Source: Chara braunii (Eukaryota; Streptophyta; Charophyceae; Charales; Characeae). From it: DNA of 32,847 bases. Positions within the stretch are counted from its first letter, which is position 1. Every line of letters begins with the position of its first letter. Below are positions 8,901 to 20,074 of the stretch, in pieces. The notes under the pieces are model-generated. The model worked only from the letters and a program-made list of their open reading frames with translations, did not search any database and was not told the DNA's origin. The stretch lies in the NCBI GenBank assembly GCA_003427395.1, contig BFEA01000073.1, positions 1,491,465 to 1,524,311 of the forward strand, written 5' to 3'. The position numbers and the translations under genes are program-made.

Positions 8901-9132
8901 CTCCTCTGTCAGGCCTATGAGGGAAATGCCGGCAGAGACCCTAATACAAGTAGTCTCTGGACAGTTGTTTAGCCACTGGCCAGCAACCTCTGTCATAGAC
9001 ACATGTGGGTTGGGAGTTTCTTTATGGTGCGTACACTCTTCTCCACTGGTCTAGGGGTAAGGGCAGTTGCGACCCCTACCAGCCGTTGCCTTTCGCTACC
9101 TATGCAGCATTCCAGGCTTTTGTATATTTGAG

Positions 9133-9260
9133 GCAGTATTTTATGATATGCCCCGGACCACTACAATAGATGCACCGATCCTGGTTTATCCACCTTTGCC
9201 ACACTATCTGTTCTAAGCCCAACGATTCCCAGGGTCGGTGTAGGGCCAAACCCCGGTAGA
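9133..9260 (-). pseudogene. gypsy element 1 gag remnant with CCHC zinc knuckle
   Basis: The minus strand at 9174-9133 reads C-x2-C-x4-H-x4-C exactly (C-I-Y-C, then G-H, then Y-C), the nucleocapsid zinc knuckle that binds retroelement RNA. The frame is open upstream to beyond 9260 but shows no further gag homology I can recognise. It lies about 330 bases upstream of the protease in the expected order. The gag N-terminus and 5' LTR are not found. Confidence 0.7.
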
Positions 9261-10269
9261 CTTTCGAGCCTTAGTCGACCCCACTGCGGGTCCCAGTTGG
9301 CTCGGCCTGCCCACGCTCATGCTCAGGGCGCAAGCCATTCGTCCCAGGGTCATCCCCACCTAGTGCTTTGAGATGGATGGGGGTGGGCCAGCGCGCGAGA
9401 GAGATTTGACATTGGGGATGTAGCTCAGCCCTCACGTCGGGTGACAGTCTCGCTGGTCGTCCGACAACGCTGATTTTTTTTTTTTTTCTAGGTTATGTGT
9501 TCAAGCAATTGCTCCTTCCAATACGCAGGCAGTCCAGGGGTTCTTTGAGAGTTTTCTTCTTTTATGCGCAGGCTAAGCGTCATCCTTAGGCCGCGCACCA
9601 TTTCCCTAAGCATTGTGTTCCTACGGCGTCATCGGGGTGCGACGAAGCCGTCCTCCCCCTCGCCTCTACGCACCCATCGGGTCTCATACTTCACATTCAC
9701 CCCTATTGACGCAGACCCCTTAGTCTTTTCGGGGCCTTTACATGCATGCATACACAACTTCACATTTCCCTTGGCAAGATTGCACTCCATTCCCTCATTC
9801 ACACTCCAAGTCTCAAACGCAAAGGTCATTTTCATGGATTGGCTTTAAGATGAGGGTCCCGTAGCCCCTCTGCCCCTCTTCCCTTTTCCTTTTGACGCCC
9901 GGTTCCTCTCGGCCCTATCCCGCTCAAGGCATCCACAACCTTCACTTACCTGCACAATCCCACACAAAGCAAAGATCCATACAATCCCCCGTTGGGGGTC
10001 AACACATAGCCCTTCCCACATGCCTATCTTTTTCATGCTCTTTGGCTGCTCTTTGTTCCCTTTCCTTGCTCAATCAGCCCATCCTCTTCTCATAGCCATG
10101 CAGTCGGGGAAATGGTTGAGTCAAACTTACCTTGCTTCAACTTATACTTTCTCCGGATTCCGCCCTTTTCCACTTTTCCAAACGTCATTTCCTTTGTCTT
10201 CTTGGTGGCACAAGGGACCGGCTACCCTTCCCTTGCTCTCTCTCTCCACCAAGTGAGGTCTGATTTTTT
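9261..10269. other. unassigned region with a tRNA-Ala-like 5' fragment
   Basis: No gene recognised. GGGGATGTAGCTCAG at 9414-9428 equals the 5' end of plant-type tRNA-Ala, but the rest of the cloverleaf does not follow, and a T-run comes at about 9474-9487. That suggests a broken tRNA-derived SINE head. The remainder is pyrimidine-rich, with short frames that lack domains. Confidence 0.45.
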
Positions 10270-10299
10270 TTTTACTGTTCACATCCCTGGCAATGTAAC

Positions 10300-10455
10300 A
10301 AGTGAGGGGAGAGAGGTTAGTCATATGCCAAGTGAGGGGAGGGGAGAGAGAGGGGGCAAGGTGAAGAGGGAGGGAGAGAAAAGGAGTGGGAGAGGGAGAG
10401 AGAGAGAAAGAGAGAGGGGGAGAGAGAGAGAGAGACAAGAGAAAGAGAGAGGGAG

Positions 10456-10524
<69 letters not shown>

Positions 10525-10662
10525 NAGAGAGAGAGAGAGAGAGAAGGGAGAGAGAGGAGAGAGAGAGAGAGAGGGAGAGAGCGAGCGAGAGAGAGAAAGA
10601 GAGAGAGAGAGGGAAAGAGAGAGAGAAAAAAAGAGAAAGAGAGAGAGAGAAAGAGAAAGACT
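10300..10662. repeat. (GA)n microsatellite
   Basis: About 360 bases of GAGAGA with scattered GGGA and AAAGA units. It contains one ambiguous base (n at 10525) where the assembly was uncertain. All reading frames across it are Arg/Glu or Ser/Leu artefacts. Confidence 0.96.
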
Positions 10663-10693
10663 CCTAATCCTAATCAAATCATCACCCCGTAGG

Positions 10694-10763
10694 AGCAGCC
10701 AAATGTCGGTCACCCATCCCATAGTGTTAGCAGCCAAATGTCCGTCACCCATCCCATAGTGAA
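10694..10763 (+). repeat. 35-bp tandem duplication
   Basis: AGCAGCCAAATGTCGGTCAC and its continuation to CATAGTG occur twice in tandem (10694-10728 and 10729-10763) with only minor changes, between the (GA)n tract and the first satellite array. Confidence 0.75.
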
Positions 10764-12630
10764 AGATAAACTAAGCATGGACCAGAATACTACAATACAC
10801 ATGAATTTGACAATGATAGATTGAAAAACACATGCACATGTAGGGAGGCACAGCTAAGTACAACCGGGACACTACAACACACATGCACTTGACAATGGGA
10901 AGATTGGACTGCCCATGGAGGAAAGGTCAACTAAGTATGAACCGGAGCATCACAACACACACGAACTTGATAATGAGAAGGTTGAACTAGTGAAAAGCAC
11001 ATGCACACGTAGGAAGGCGCGACTAAGTATGAACCGGAACTCTTCAACGCACACAAACTTTGACAATGAGAAGATTGGACGAGTGAAAAACTCATACACA
11101 TAGAGGAGATATGAACTAAGTGCGAACCGGAACACCACAACACACACACACTTGACAATGGGAAGATTGAACTAGTGAAAGACACATGCACATAGGAGGA
11201 AAGGTCAATTAAGTATGAACCGGAACATCACAACATGCATGCACTTGACAATGAGAAGATTGAACTAGTGAAGGACACATACTCATGGAGGAAAAATCAA
11301 CCCAGTATGAACCGGAATATCACAACATACATGAACTTGACAATGAGAAGCTTGAACTAGTGAAGGATACATGCACATAGAGGAAAGATCAACTAAGTAT
11401 GAACCGGAATATCATAACATAGATGAACTTGACAATGAGAAGCTAGAATTAATGGAAGGCACATGCACATAGAGGAGAGAGGGACTAAGTATGAATCGGA
11501 CCATCACAACATGCATGAACATGACAATGAGAAACTTGAACTAGTGAAGGTTCTGAAGGACACATGCACATGGAGGAAAGATCCACTAAGTATGCATCGG
11601 AATATCACAACACATATGAACTTGATAATGAGAAGCTAGAACGAGTCAAAAGCACATGCACATAGAGGAGAGATCAACTAAGTATGAACCGAAATATCAC
11701 AACACACACGAACTTGACAATGAGAAAATTGAACTAGTGAAAAGACACATGCACATAGAGGAGAGATCAACTAAGTATGAACCGGACCATCGCAACATAC
11801 ATGAACTTGACAATGAGAAACTTGAACTAGTGAAGGACACATGGTCATGGAGGAAAGATCAACACAGTAGGAACCGGAACATCGCAACATACATGAATTT
11901 GACAATGAGATACGTGAACTAGTGAAAAGGCACATGCACAGGGAGGAGACATTGACTAAGTATGAATCGGAACATCACAATACACATGAACTTGACAATG
12001 AGAAGCTTGAACCGGTGAAGGACATATGCCTACTGAGGAAAAATCAACTAAGTGCGAATAGGAACATCACAACATACATAAACTTGACAATGAGAGACTG
12101 GAACTAGTGAAGGAGACATGCACATGGAGGAGAGATCAACTAAGTAGAAACCGGAACATCACAACATACATGAATTTGACAATGAGATACTTGAACTAGT
12201 GAAGGACATATGCACATGGAGGGAAGATCAACTAAGTACGAACCGGACCATCACAACATACATGAGCTTGATAATGAGAAACTTGAACTAGCGAAGGACA
12301 CATGCACATGGAGGGAAGATCAACTAAGTACGAACTGGACCATCACAATATACATAAGATTAACAATGAGATACTTGAACTAGTGAAGGACACATGCACA
12401 TGTAGAGAAGATCAACTAAGTACGAACCGGACCATCACAACATACATGAGCTTGACAATGAGAAACTTGAACTAGTGAAGGACACATGCACATGGAGGAA
12501 AAATCAACTAAGTAGGAACCGGAACATCACAACATATATGAACTTGACAATGAGATACTTGAACTAGTGAAGGACACATGCACATGGAGGAAAAATCAAC
12601 TAAGTAGGAACCGAAACATCATCATGTGAG
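10764..12630 (+). repeat. 92-bp satellite array, about 20 units
   Basis: Tandem units contain CACATGCACATGGAGG, ATCAACTAAGTATGAACCGG, CATCACAACATACATGAA and CTTGACAATGAGAAGCTTGA. The period measured from ACCATCACAA is 92 bp exactly at 12247, 12339, 12431 and 12523. Since 92 is not a multiple of three, open frames shift from unit to unit, so the array is not a repetitive protein gene. Units near the left end (10780-11150) are more diverged than those near the right end. There are no spacers between units. Confidence 0.93.
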
Positions 12631-12740
12631 AGTTGAGCCATGTATGTGAGTGAGACTGACTCTAACACATGCCCATGGCTCATGCATGCAACACAGTTTG
12701 AAACGAAATGTCATCGTCTACCATGTGAGCGGAAGACACA
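12631..12740 (+). other. junction between the two satellite arrays
   Basis: A short transition with diverged fragments, including ATGTGAGTGAG and ACCATGTGAGCGGAAG. It shares words with the 91-bp unit (TGTGAGTG) and with the 92-bp unit (CACATGCCCATGG). Confidence 0.5.
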
Positions 12741-15560
12741 AGTTAGATTAATCCCAAAACACAAGTCTTGAGCACGAAATCACTTATGGAAAATTCGGAG
12801 TATTCCCCCCTAGCATATGGGTGAAAATAATAACTAACATTAGGCCAAATCACAAGTACTGAGCATGGGATCATCCGTTCAGGAATCGGAACATCACCTA
12901 CTAGCATGGGAGTGAAAAGCAAGTGTTGAAATAACCCAAATCGCAAGTAATGAGCATGAGATCATTCATACAAGAAGCGGAGCATCTCCTATTAGCATGT
13001 GAGTGAAATGCACGAGTTGAAGTAACCCAAATCACAAGGATTGAACATGAGATCATCCATAAAAGAATCGAAACATTTCCTACTAGCGTGTGAGAGAAAT
13101 GGAAGAGTTACACTAGGCTATATCATTTAAGCAAGAGATCACCCATGGAAGAATCGGAGCATCTCCTACTAGCATGTGAGTGAAAAGAAAAACCTACACT
13201 AGTCCAAATCACAAGTAATGAGCATGAGATCATTCATAGAAGAAGCGAAGCATTTCCTACTAGCATGTGAGTGAAATGCAAGATCTACACTATTCCAAAT
13301 CACAAGTAATGAGCATAAGATCATTCATAGAAGAAGTGGAGCATCTCCTACTAGAATGTGAGTGAAATGCAAGAGTTGAAGTAGCCCAAATCACAAAGAT
13401 TGAACATGAGATCATCCATAGAAGAATCGAAACATCTCCTACTAGTATGTGAGTGAAATGCAAGAGTTCCACTAGGTTATATCACAAGATTTAATCAAGA
13501 GATCATCCATAGAAGAATCGGAGGATCTCCTACTAACATGTGAGTGAAATGCAAGAGGTGAAGTAACCCGAATCACAAAAATTGAACATGAGATCATCTA
13601 TAGAAGAATCAGAACATCTCCTACTAGTGTGTGAGTCAAATGCAAGAGTTACACTAGGCTACATCACAAGATTTGAGCAAGAGATCATCCATGGAAGAAT
13701 CAGAGCATCTTCTACTAGTGTGTGAGTGAACTGCAATAGTCCAAGTAGCCCAAATCACAAAGATTGAACATGAGATCATTCATAGAAGAATCGAAACATC
13801 TCCTACTAGTGTGTGAGTGAAATGCAAGGGTTACACTAGGCTATATCATAAGATTTGAGCAAGAGATCATCCATGGAAGAATCGGAGCATCTCCTACTAG
13901 CATGTGAGTGAAAAGCAAGATCTACACTAGTCCAAATTACAAGTAATGAGCATGAGATCATTCATAGACGAATCATAGCATCTCCTACTAGCATGTGAGT
14001 GAAAAGCAAGATCTGCACTAGTCCAAATCACAAGTAATGAGTATGAGATCATTCATGGAAGAATCGGAACATCTCCTACTAGTGTGTGAGTGAAATGCAA
14101 GAAATATACTAGGCTATATCACGAGATTTGAACAAGAGATCATCCATGGAAGAATCAGAGGATCTCCTACTAGCATGTGAGTGAAAGGCAAGATCTACAC
14201 TAGTCCAAATCACAAGTAATGAGCATGAGATCATCCATGAAAAAATCAGAGCATCTCCTACTAGCATGTCAGTGATAAACAAGATCTACACTAATCCAAA
14301 TTATAAGTAATGAGCATGAGATCATCCATGAAAGAATCGGAGCATCTCCTACAAGCGTGTGAGTGAAAAGTAAGATCTACACTAGTCAAATTCACAAGTA
14401 ATGAGCATGAGATTATTCATGAAAGAATCAGATATCTCCTACTAGTGTGTGATTGAAATGCAAGAGTTGTACTAGGTTATATCACAAGATTTGAGCAAAA
14501 GATCATCCATGGAAGAATCGGAGGATCTCCTACTAGCATGTGAGTGAAAGGCAAGATTTAAACTAGTCCAAATCCCAAGTAATGAGCATGAGATCATCCA
14601 TGAAAGAATCGGTGCATCTCCTACTAGCATGTGAGTGAAATGCAAGATCTACACTAGTCCAAATCACAAGTAATGAGCATGAGATCATTCATAGAAGAAG
14701 CAGAGCATCTCCTACTAGCATGTGAGTGAAATGCAAGAGTTGAAGTAGCCCAAATCACAAAGATTGAACATGAGATCATTCATAGAAGAATCGGAACATC
14801 GCCTACTAGTATGTGAGTGAAATCCAAGAGTTACACTAGGCTAAATCCCAAGTAATGAGCATGAGATCATCCATGAAAGAATCGGAGCATCTCCTACTAG
14901 CATGTGAGTGAAATGCAAAGATCTACACTAGTCCAAATCACAAGTAATAAGCATGAGATCATTCATAGAAGAAGCGGAGCATCTCCTACTAGCATGTAAG
15001 TGAAATGCAAGAGTTGAAGTAGCCCAAATCACTAAGATTGAACATGAGATCGTCCATAGAAGAATCGGAACATCTCGTACAAGTATGTGAGTTAAATGCA
15101 AGAGTTACACTAGGCTATATCACAAGATTTAAGCAAGAGATCATCCATGGAAGAATCGGAGGATCTCCTACTGACAGGTGAGTGAAATGAAAGAGTTGAA
15201 GTAGCCCAAATCTCAAAGATTGAATATGAGATCATTCATAGAAGAATCGGAACATCTCCTACTAGTGTGTGAGTGAGATGCAAGAGTTATACTAGGCTGT
15301 ATCATAAGATTTGAGCAAGAGATCATCCATGGAAGAATCGGAGGATCTTCTATTAGCATGTGAGTGAAAGCCAAGATCTACACTAGTCCAAATCACAAGT
15401 AATGAGCATGAGATCATCCATGAAAGAATCGGAGCATCTCCTACTAGCATGTGAGTGAAAAACACGATCTACACTAGTCCAAATCATAAGTAATGAGCAT
15501 GAGATCATCGATGAAAAAATCGGAGCAGTACTTACTAGTAGATGAGTGAAAAACAAGAGT
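12741..15560 (+). repeat. 91-bp satellite array, about 30 units of three subtypes
   Basis: Units contain GAGATCATCCATGGAAGAAT, CGGAGCATCTCCTACTAGCA and TGTGAGTGAAATGCAAGA. The period is 91 bp, measured at 13341, 13432, 13523, 13614 and 13705. The segment after TGCAAGA comes in three versions: A (TTGAAGTAGCCCAAATC...GATTGAACATGAG), B (TTACACTAGGCTATATC...ATTTGAGCAAGAG) and C (TCTACACTAGTCCAAATC...AGTAATGAGCATGAG). First and last units are the most diverged. No coding frame is conserved, as 91 is not divisible by three. Confidence 0.93.
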
Positions 15561-15574
15561 TTGAGTAGCCCAAT

Positions 15575-15631
15575 AGGAAGAAGAAGATGCAGAAGAGGAA
15601 GAAGAAGAAGAAGAAGAGGAAAAAGGACAAC

Positions 15632-15665
<34 letters not shown>

Positions 15666-15805
15666 AGAAGAAGAAGAAGAAGAAGAAGAAGAAGAAGAAG
15701 AGGAAGACGACGAAGAAGAGGAGGATGAAGAAGGAGGAGAAGAAGAAGAAGAAGGGGGGAGAAGAAGAAGAAGAAGAAGAAAAAGAAGAAGAAGAAGAAG
15801 AAGAA

Positions 15806-15842
<37 letters not shown>

Positions 15843-15893
15843 GAGAAGAAAAAGAAGAAGAAAAGTAGGAAGAAGAGGAAGAAGAAGAAGCAT
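15575..15893. repeat. (GAA)n/(GAG)n microsatellite
   Basis: About 320 bases of GAA with GAG, GGA and AAA interruptions, starting within or just after the last 91-bp unit. Long frames across it are low-complexity Lys/Arg/Glu or Ser/Leu. Confidence 0.96.
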
Positions 15894-17087
15894 CATCTTC
15901 CTTCCACTCACCTTGTCAATGTCTTGGAGATGGAGTCTCAACCTTGATGAGGCTTCTTCCTCCTTGCACAAAACACCTTTCTCGGTTATGACCTCCTGCT
16001 TCTTCAAGCCTCTCTCCTTCCTCTCCCAGTTTCTCCCAAGTTACTACAAACTTCAATCACCATAGCTATGGAGTCTTCCCCTCTAGGGGGGCTAATGGGA
16101 CTCTCTCTAGCCTCTCTCTCTTCCTTACACCCAGGGGGCTGTGGCGGATCACCTTCCTAGGGCCAGCCTCCCTATCACTAGTCTCTAGAGCTCCTCTCCC
16201 TAGCTCATGGCCTCCACCAAGCTCCTAAACTGGCATGGGTTCCCCTCTCCTCTCTCCAAGTGAAAGAGTGTTTCGTTGAGCTCAATTGGGAAGCATGGGC
16301 ACTCCTCATGCAATTGTGAAAGTGGCGGACTGAATTTCCAACTTATGTAGGCTGAAACCAGCAGTCCGGCCAGCCCATGGGCCTCCCCATATGCCTTGAG
16401 GTTAACCGAGGTACCCCCAAGGCAAAATTCTACCACTAGGCTCTTCCGAAGGTACCCGGGCCTCTTTTTGGCCAAGTACATGCAGTCCGAGTAGTTGGTA
16501 CCAACTCGGATTGCCTCTAAGCCCACTTCGGCATCCTTTTCACCTCACAAATGTTGCCTCCTTGGGTCCTAACGCCCAAGGGGCAATTTTATTTGAGAGA
16601 AAAATGCCATGTGGGTCTTTTTCTCGATTTTTTCAGTTTGTACCCAATTTTTGGTAGGCCGAGATATTTTTCCATGCAGTGGCACATTTTCAGCCTTGGA
16701 TCTAAGATCCAAAGCCAACAATTTTCCGTGCCACCCCCAAGTAGCCCTTGCTTCAATTTTGAGCCCCTAAGTCCACTTTTTCAATCTTTGGTGCATCTGG
16801 CTTTCTTTTTGGGCCAAATGCACAGTTTTGTCTCTTTCCCTCTTTTGTTTCTTTCCATTTTGGGCTGCCACCTCATTCCGGAGCTAGCCGTTTTAAGCTG
16901 GCCCACAAAAAACGGCTAGTTCCTCTCCAGCATGAGATCTGATTTTAGATCCATGGTCCAAAAGAAAAACGGTCATTTCTCTTTTGCATTTTCTCTCATT
17001 TTCTTTTTTTTAATTCATATTTTATTGAGTGGCTCTTAGGGCCATATCTCTGCAATCCGGATTGCCCCTCCCTCATTCTAAGAGGGA
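15894..17087. other. unassigned AT/pyrimidine-rich region
   Basis: No gene recognised. A 108-codon minus frame at 16200-16526 has ordinary amino-acid composition but no domain I can name and no supporting signals. Small hairpins occur, for example the perfect 14-bp palindrome GCAATCCGGATTGC near 17053. Similar 'CGAGATATtT' and 'GGACTGC' words recur across 16470-20460. Confidence 0.4.
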
Positions 17088-17230
17088 TGAGGTCACAGTT
17101 GGGACCTGCCAGTCGCTATTGTGTAGGTCCCAATAGACCGGCACACTCTCCTCCACTATTTTCTCCCTTTTTGTCTCATTCTCCCTCATTTTTCTCTCAT
17201 TTTTCTTTTTTTTCTTTTATTTCACTTGTG
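17088..17230 (+). repeat. diverged repeat module, copy 1 (matches 20075-20195)
   Basis: Shares GGGACCTGCCAGTC, then CTCACTC/CACTCTCCTCC-type pyrimidine words and CTTTTTGTCTCATTCTCCC, in the same order as 20075-20195. This is part of a larger dispersed or duplicated unit about 3 kb apart. Confidence 0.55.
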
Positions 17231-17595
17231 AGAAGAGTCAAACTGCAGTGCACCCTCTTTCTAGGCCTTACGGCCTTATTCAAGGTCAGATTCATAGCTG
17301 GTACTTGACCGTTATATCTCTGATTTCAACAATGGCACCCCAATGCTCATAGAGGGCTCCACTTTGCCACCGTTTGTCCAATTTTTGAGCCCCCTTTGCT
17401 CCAATTTCTTAAGGACAGCGTTTTTCTTATATTGAGCTTCTTGAGGCTCTATTTTTTCATGCCTAGCTAGTCCGAGATATTTCGGACTGCTGGGCAGCCA
17501 TCCCAACACCATTATTTTTACTTTCTTTTCTCTCCATGATTCTCTCACTTGCCCCCACAAGTGGTGCTAATATTTCCCACCTGTGTGTCCGAAAT
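17231..17595. other. unassigned pyrimidine-rich region
   Basis: No gene. It includes a small hairpin, AGTCCGAgatattTCGGACT, near 17468-17488. The same kind of CCGAGATAT/GGACTGC word recurs at 19687 and 20271. Confidence 0.4.
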
Positions 17596-17695
17596 TGGAT
17601 TTAACGCGGGTTTCGCGTTGAAAAATTCAACGCGCGTTGAATTCGCGTTAAACTCTCGTTCAAACGCGAGTTGGACGCGAATTAACGGGGTCCGA
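17596..17695. repeat. AACGCG-rich palindromic cluster 1
   Basis: Contains the perfect 16-bp palindrome TTCAACGCGCGTTGAA (17626-17641), the hairpin CGCGTTGAAaaaTTCAACGCG (17614-17634) and a TTTAACGCG / CGCGTTAAA pair. It is CpG-rich inside AT-rich surroundings. The same motif family appears at 19182 and 31785. Possible roles are subterminal repeats of a DNA transposon or clustered protein-binding sites. Confidence 0.6.
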
Positions 17696-17737
17696 GATGA
17701 TTTTTTCCTGGGCGAAAAATTATCCAAAACAAAAAAA

Positions 17738-18060
17738 CAAATATGGGGTTGTAGGTTTTGTTGAGGACTACAACCTTGTATTTTTATTTTTATTTTTTGA
17801 TGCTTAAATCTAGTTTTAGAAAATCAAAAACATAAACACACAGTGAAAAAACAAAAACTAAAATGAAATGAGTATTTTTGTTTTGGGTTTCACACAAATT
17901 TTTTAAGGGCTAAAACGAAAACAAAAAAAACAAATAGAAAAATGAGGTTGTAGATCTTTCAAAGATGTACAACAATGTATTTTTTATTTTATTGTTTTGG
18001 AATTTTGTGTATTTAAAAAAAAATCAAAACCATAAAAAACAATTTAAAAAAGGAAAAAAG
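17738..18060 (+). repeat. AT-rich tandem pair with GGTTGTAG...CTACAACC hairpin
   Basis: Two diverged copies about 205 bp apart (near 17740 and 17945). Each begins with a GAGGTTGTAG/GGGGTTGTAG word, then a short loop and a GTACAAC/CTACAACC reverse word, then long T/A runs. The first copy forms a perfect 8-bp stem. No coding sequence. Confidence 0.5.
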
Positions 18061-18578
18061 ACACACACATACACAAAATTGGGCCTGTAGCAGGTTGCAT
18101 GAGTCTGGCGTTAGTTGGTTGAGGGAACCCAGGTCCTGGGCCGCCTGTGTGAATGTATGGAAAGCAGGCCCTGGGCTGGATACGGGTACTGGGCCAAACA
18201 CAGGCCCAAGGCAGTTGGGGGTATGTAACCACCTCAGGCCCAAGGCCTGTTCTCGTTCGTGTTGTGCCTCAGGTTACCGGGGCCTACTGGAAGCTTCCTG
18301 GGTCTGAACATAGGCAGGCCACTTCGATATAGCAAAGAGTCTGCCTCCACATTGAGCATTCGGGTGGTAGCTGCATGTTGCGTAAGCGGTGCCACGCTGT
18401 AGCTCGTGCCACTCACGCGCTCACGGGCGAGCATGAAGGAGCAGGCAACCATAGCCGAGTTGCGCTGCTGTAAGCTGGGTGTGGCGCAGGGTGGTCCTTG
18501 GGTGCAAGTGGGATCTGTGTGTTGGGGAACGAGGTTGTGAGTAAGGCGAGACACACTCTCACGCGCAGGCACAGACAC
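18061..18578. other. unassigned GC-richer region before the gap
   Basis: Rich in GGCCC/CAGGCCC words. Open frames run into the Ns and are not meaningful. No domain seen. Confidence 0.4.
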
Positions 18579-19118
18579 NNNNNNNNNNNNNNNNNNNNNN
18601 NNNNNNNNNNNNNNNNNNNNNNNNNNNNNNNNNNNNNNNNNNNNNNNNNNNNNNNNNNNNNNNNNNNNNNNNNNNNNNNNNNNNNNNNNNNNNNNNNNNN
18701 NNNNNNNNNNNNNNNNNNNNNNNNNNNNNNNNNNNNNNNNNNNNNNNNNNNNNNNNNNNNNNNNNNNNNNNNNNNNNNNNNNNNNNNNNNNNNNNNNNNN
18801 NNNNNNNNNNNNNNNNNNNNNNNNNNNNNNNNNNNNNNNNNNNNNNNNNNNNNNNNNNNNNNNNNNNNNNNNNNNNNNNNNNNNNNNNNNNNNNNNNNNN
18901 NNNNNNNNNNNNNNNNNNNNNNNNNNNNNNNNNNNNNNNNNNNNNNNNNNNNNNNNNNNNNNNNNNNNNNNNNNNNNNNNNNNNNNNNNNNNNNNNNNNN
19001 NNNNNNNNNNNNNNNNNNNNNNNNNNNNNNNNNNNNNNNNNNNNNNNNNNNNNNNNNNNNNNNNNNNNNNNNNNNNNNNNNNNNNNNNNNNNNNNNNNNN
19101 NNNNNNNNNNNNNNNNNN
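18579..19118. other. assembly gap of 540 Ns
   Basis: Run of n. Every frame that appears to cross it is an artefact. The two flanks (…GGCACAGACAC and CACGTGTTCCGG…) show no obvious continuity. Confidence 1.
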
Positions 19119-20074
19119 CACGTGTTCCGGACCCCGCGCATCAATTCCATTTTTCCGAAAAGCGCAGGAGTGGCCCATTTTCGCGTTTAACGCGAATTCA
19201 ACGGGATTTTTTGGAGTTTAACGGGATTCAACAGGAGTTTAATTCCCCAGTTCTGCGTTAAAAAGATACACAATTTCCCACCGTCTAGATCCTTGATCTC
19301 GACGGTGTCGTTTGCTTGCACAATTATTCTTTGTGCTTGCTCATGGTTCCCTTGGGACATCCCAAGTCCCCGCCACTTTCCTCCATACTAGTTTCATTTT
19401 CTTGTCCCGTCGGTGGTCCCGCCGACGCGTGTCCCGTTTTTCGAATTTTATTATTTTGACTCACTTGGTCCTCGACAACATTCCGGACGGTGTCTCATTT
19501 TTATTTTTGGGCCCCCTTGCCCTTGGTGGTCTCATCATCTCTATATGTGTGCGGATTTTTCTAGGCCGTGAGATCTCATCTCACGGTTGTCGTTTGCCGT
19601 ATCAACTTGCCCCCTACCAAAAATAATATTTTCTAGCCTCTCGGGCTTGTCGTGGCTCATTTTCCGTTAGCCTAGGCACCCCCATGCAGTCTGTTAGTTC
19701 TCGGACTGCAGATATAGCTATTTTCCTAGTCCCACAGCCCCACAACTTGCCCCATGCCAAAAGAAAATGAAGTGTTAAATTTCTAAGTGCAGTCGGGTTT
19801 AATATTGGTCCTGGATGCATCTAAAACATGTGTTTCTCCTCCCCCATGTAATCCATTTTATTTCGGTTGTATGGGGCCTTGATTTTCTTTGATTTTCTCT
19901 GCAAAAATCAAAGAAAATCAAAGTCCATTGCAACCGTCATATTCCAGAATGAATCTGGTCACGGATGTATCTCCCCAAGTGACCGTTTTTTACCGTTAAG
20001 GTATTTTTCTCTTTTCTTTTCTTTTCTCTTTTCTTTTCTTTTCTTTTCTTTTATTTTTCCTCCTTTTTTGGACA
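19119..20074. other. unassigned region with AACGCG cluster 2 at its left end
   Basis: CGCGTTTAACGCG at 19182-19194 is followed by AATTCAACGGGA and two TTTAACGGGA-type words up to 19260. It is related to clusters at 17596 and 31785. A 12-base word CAAAGAAAATCAA-like inverted pair lies near 19885-19925. No gene recognised. Confidence 0.45.

Larger units (their letters stand above)
4372..9260 (-). mobile_element. Ty3/gypsy retrotransposon 1 (chromodomain type), 5'-truncated and decayed
   Basis: Running leftward from 9260, the minus strand shows a gag zinc knuckle, protease, reverse transcriptase, RNase H, an integrase with HHCC and DD35E, a chromodomain-like tail, a polypurine tract and a 3' LTR. 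This is the Ty3/gypsy (Metaviridae-type) order, with integrase after RNase H. The C-terminal chromodomain-like segment points to the chromovirus branch. The coding region has several stops and frame changes. I see no second LTR up to 10270, so the 5' end is missing or unrecognisable. The element lies in the same orientation as the adjoining filamin-type exon. Confidence 0.9.

Noticed and set aside
9300-10269. 5' LTR of gypsy element 1
   Set aside because: I looked for the LTR ends (TGTGGTACA, GTTTCA), the TATA region and the 31-bp repeats and found none.
10112-10759. 200-codon frame crossing (GA)n
   Set aside because: Mostly Arg-Glu repeat produced by the dinucleotide tract; also crosses an ambiguous base.
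11656-12107. Possible repeat protein in the 92-bp array (HELDNEK motifs)
   Set aside because: The period is not a multiple of three, so the motif falls in different frames in successive units; stops and indels are common.
10764-15560. CRISPR array
   Set aside because: Units are contiguous 91-92-bp repeats without unique spacers, in a eukaryotic context.
15474-16007. Serine/leucine-rich minus frame
   Set aside because: An artefact of (GAA)n read on the opposite strand.
16200-16526. 108-codon minus frame as a gene
   Set aside because: Normal composition but no recognisable domain, splice context or neighbour support; a frame of this length can occur by chance here.
18234-19190. Long frames on both strands across 18579-19118
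   Set aside because: They consist of Ns; no sequence supports them.
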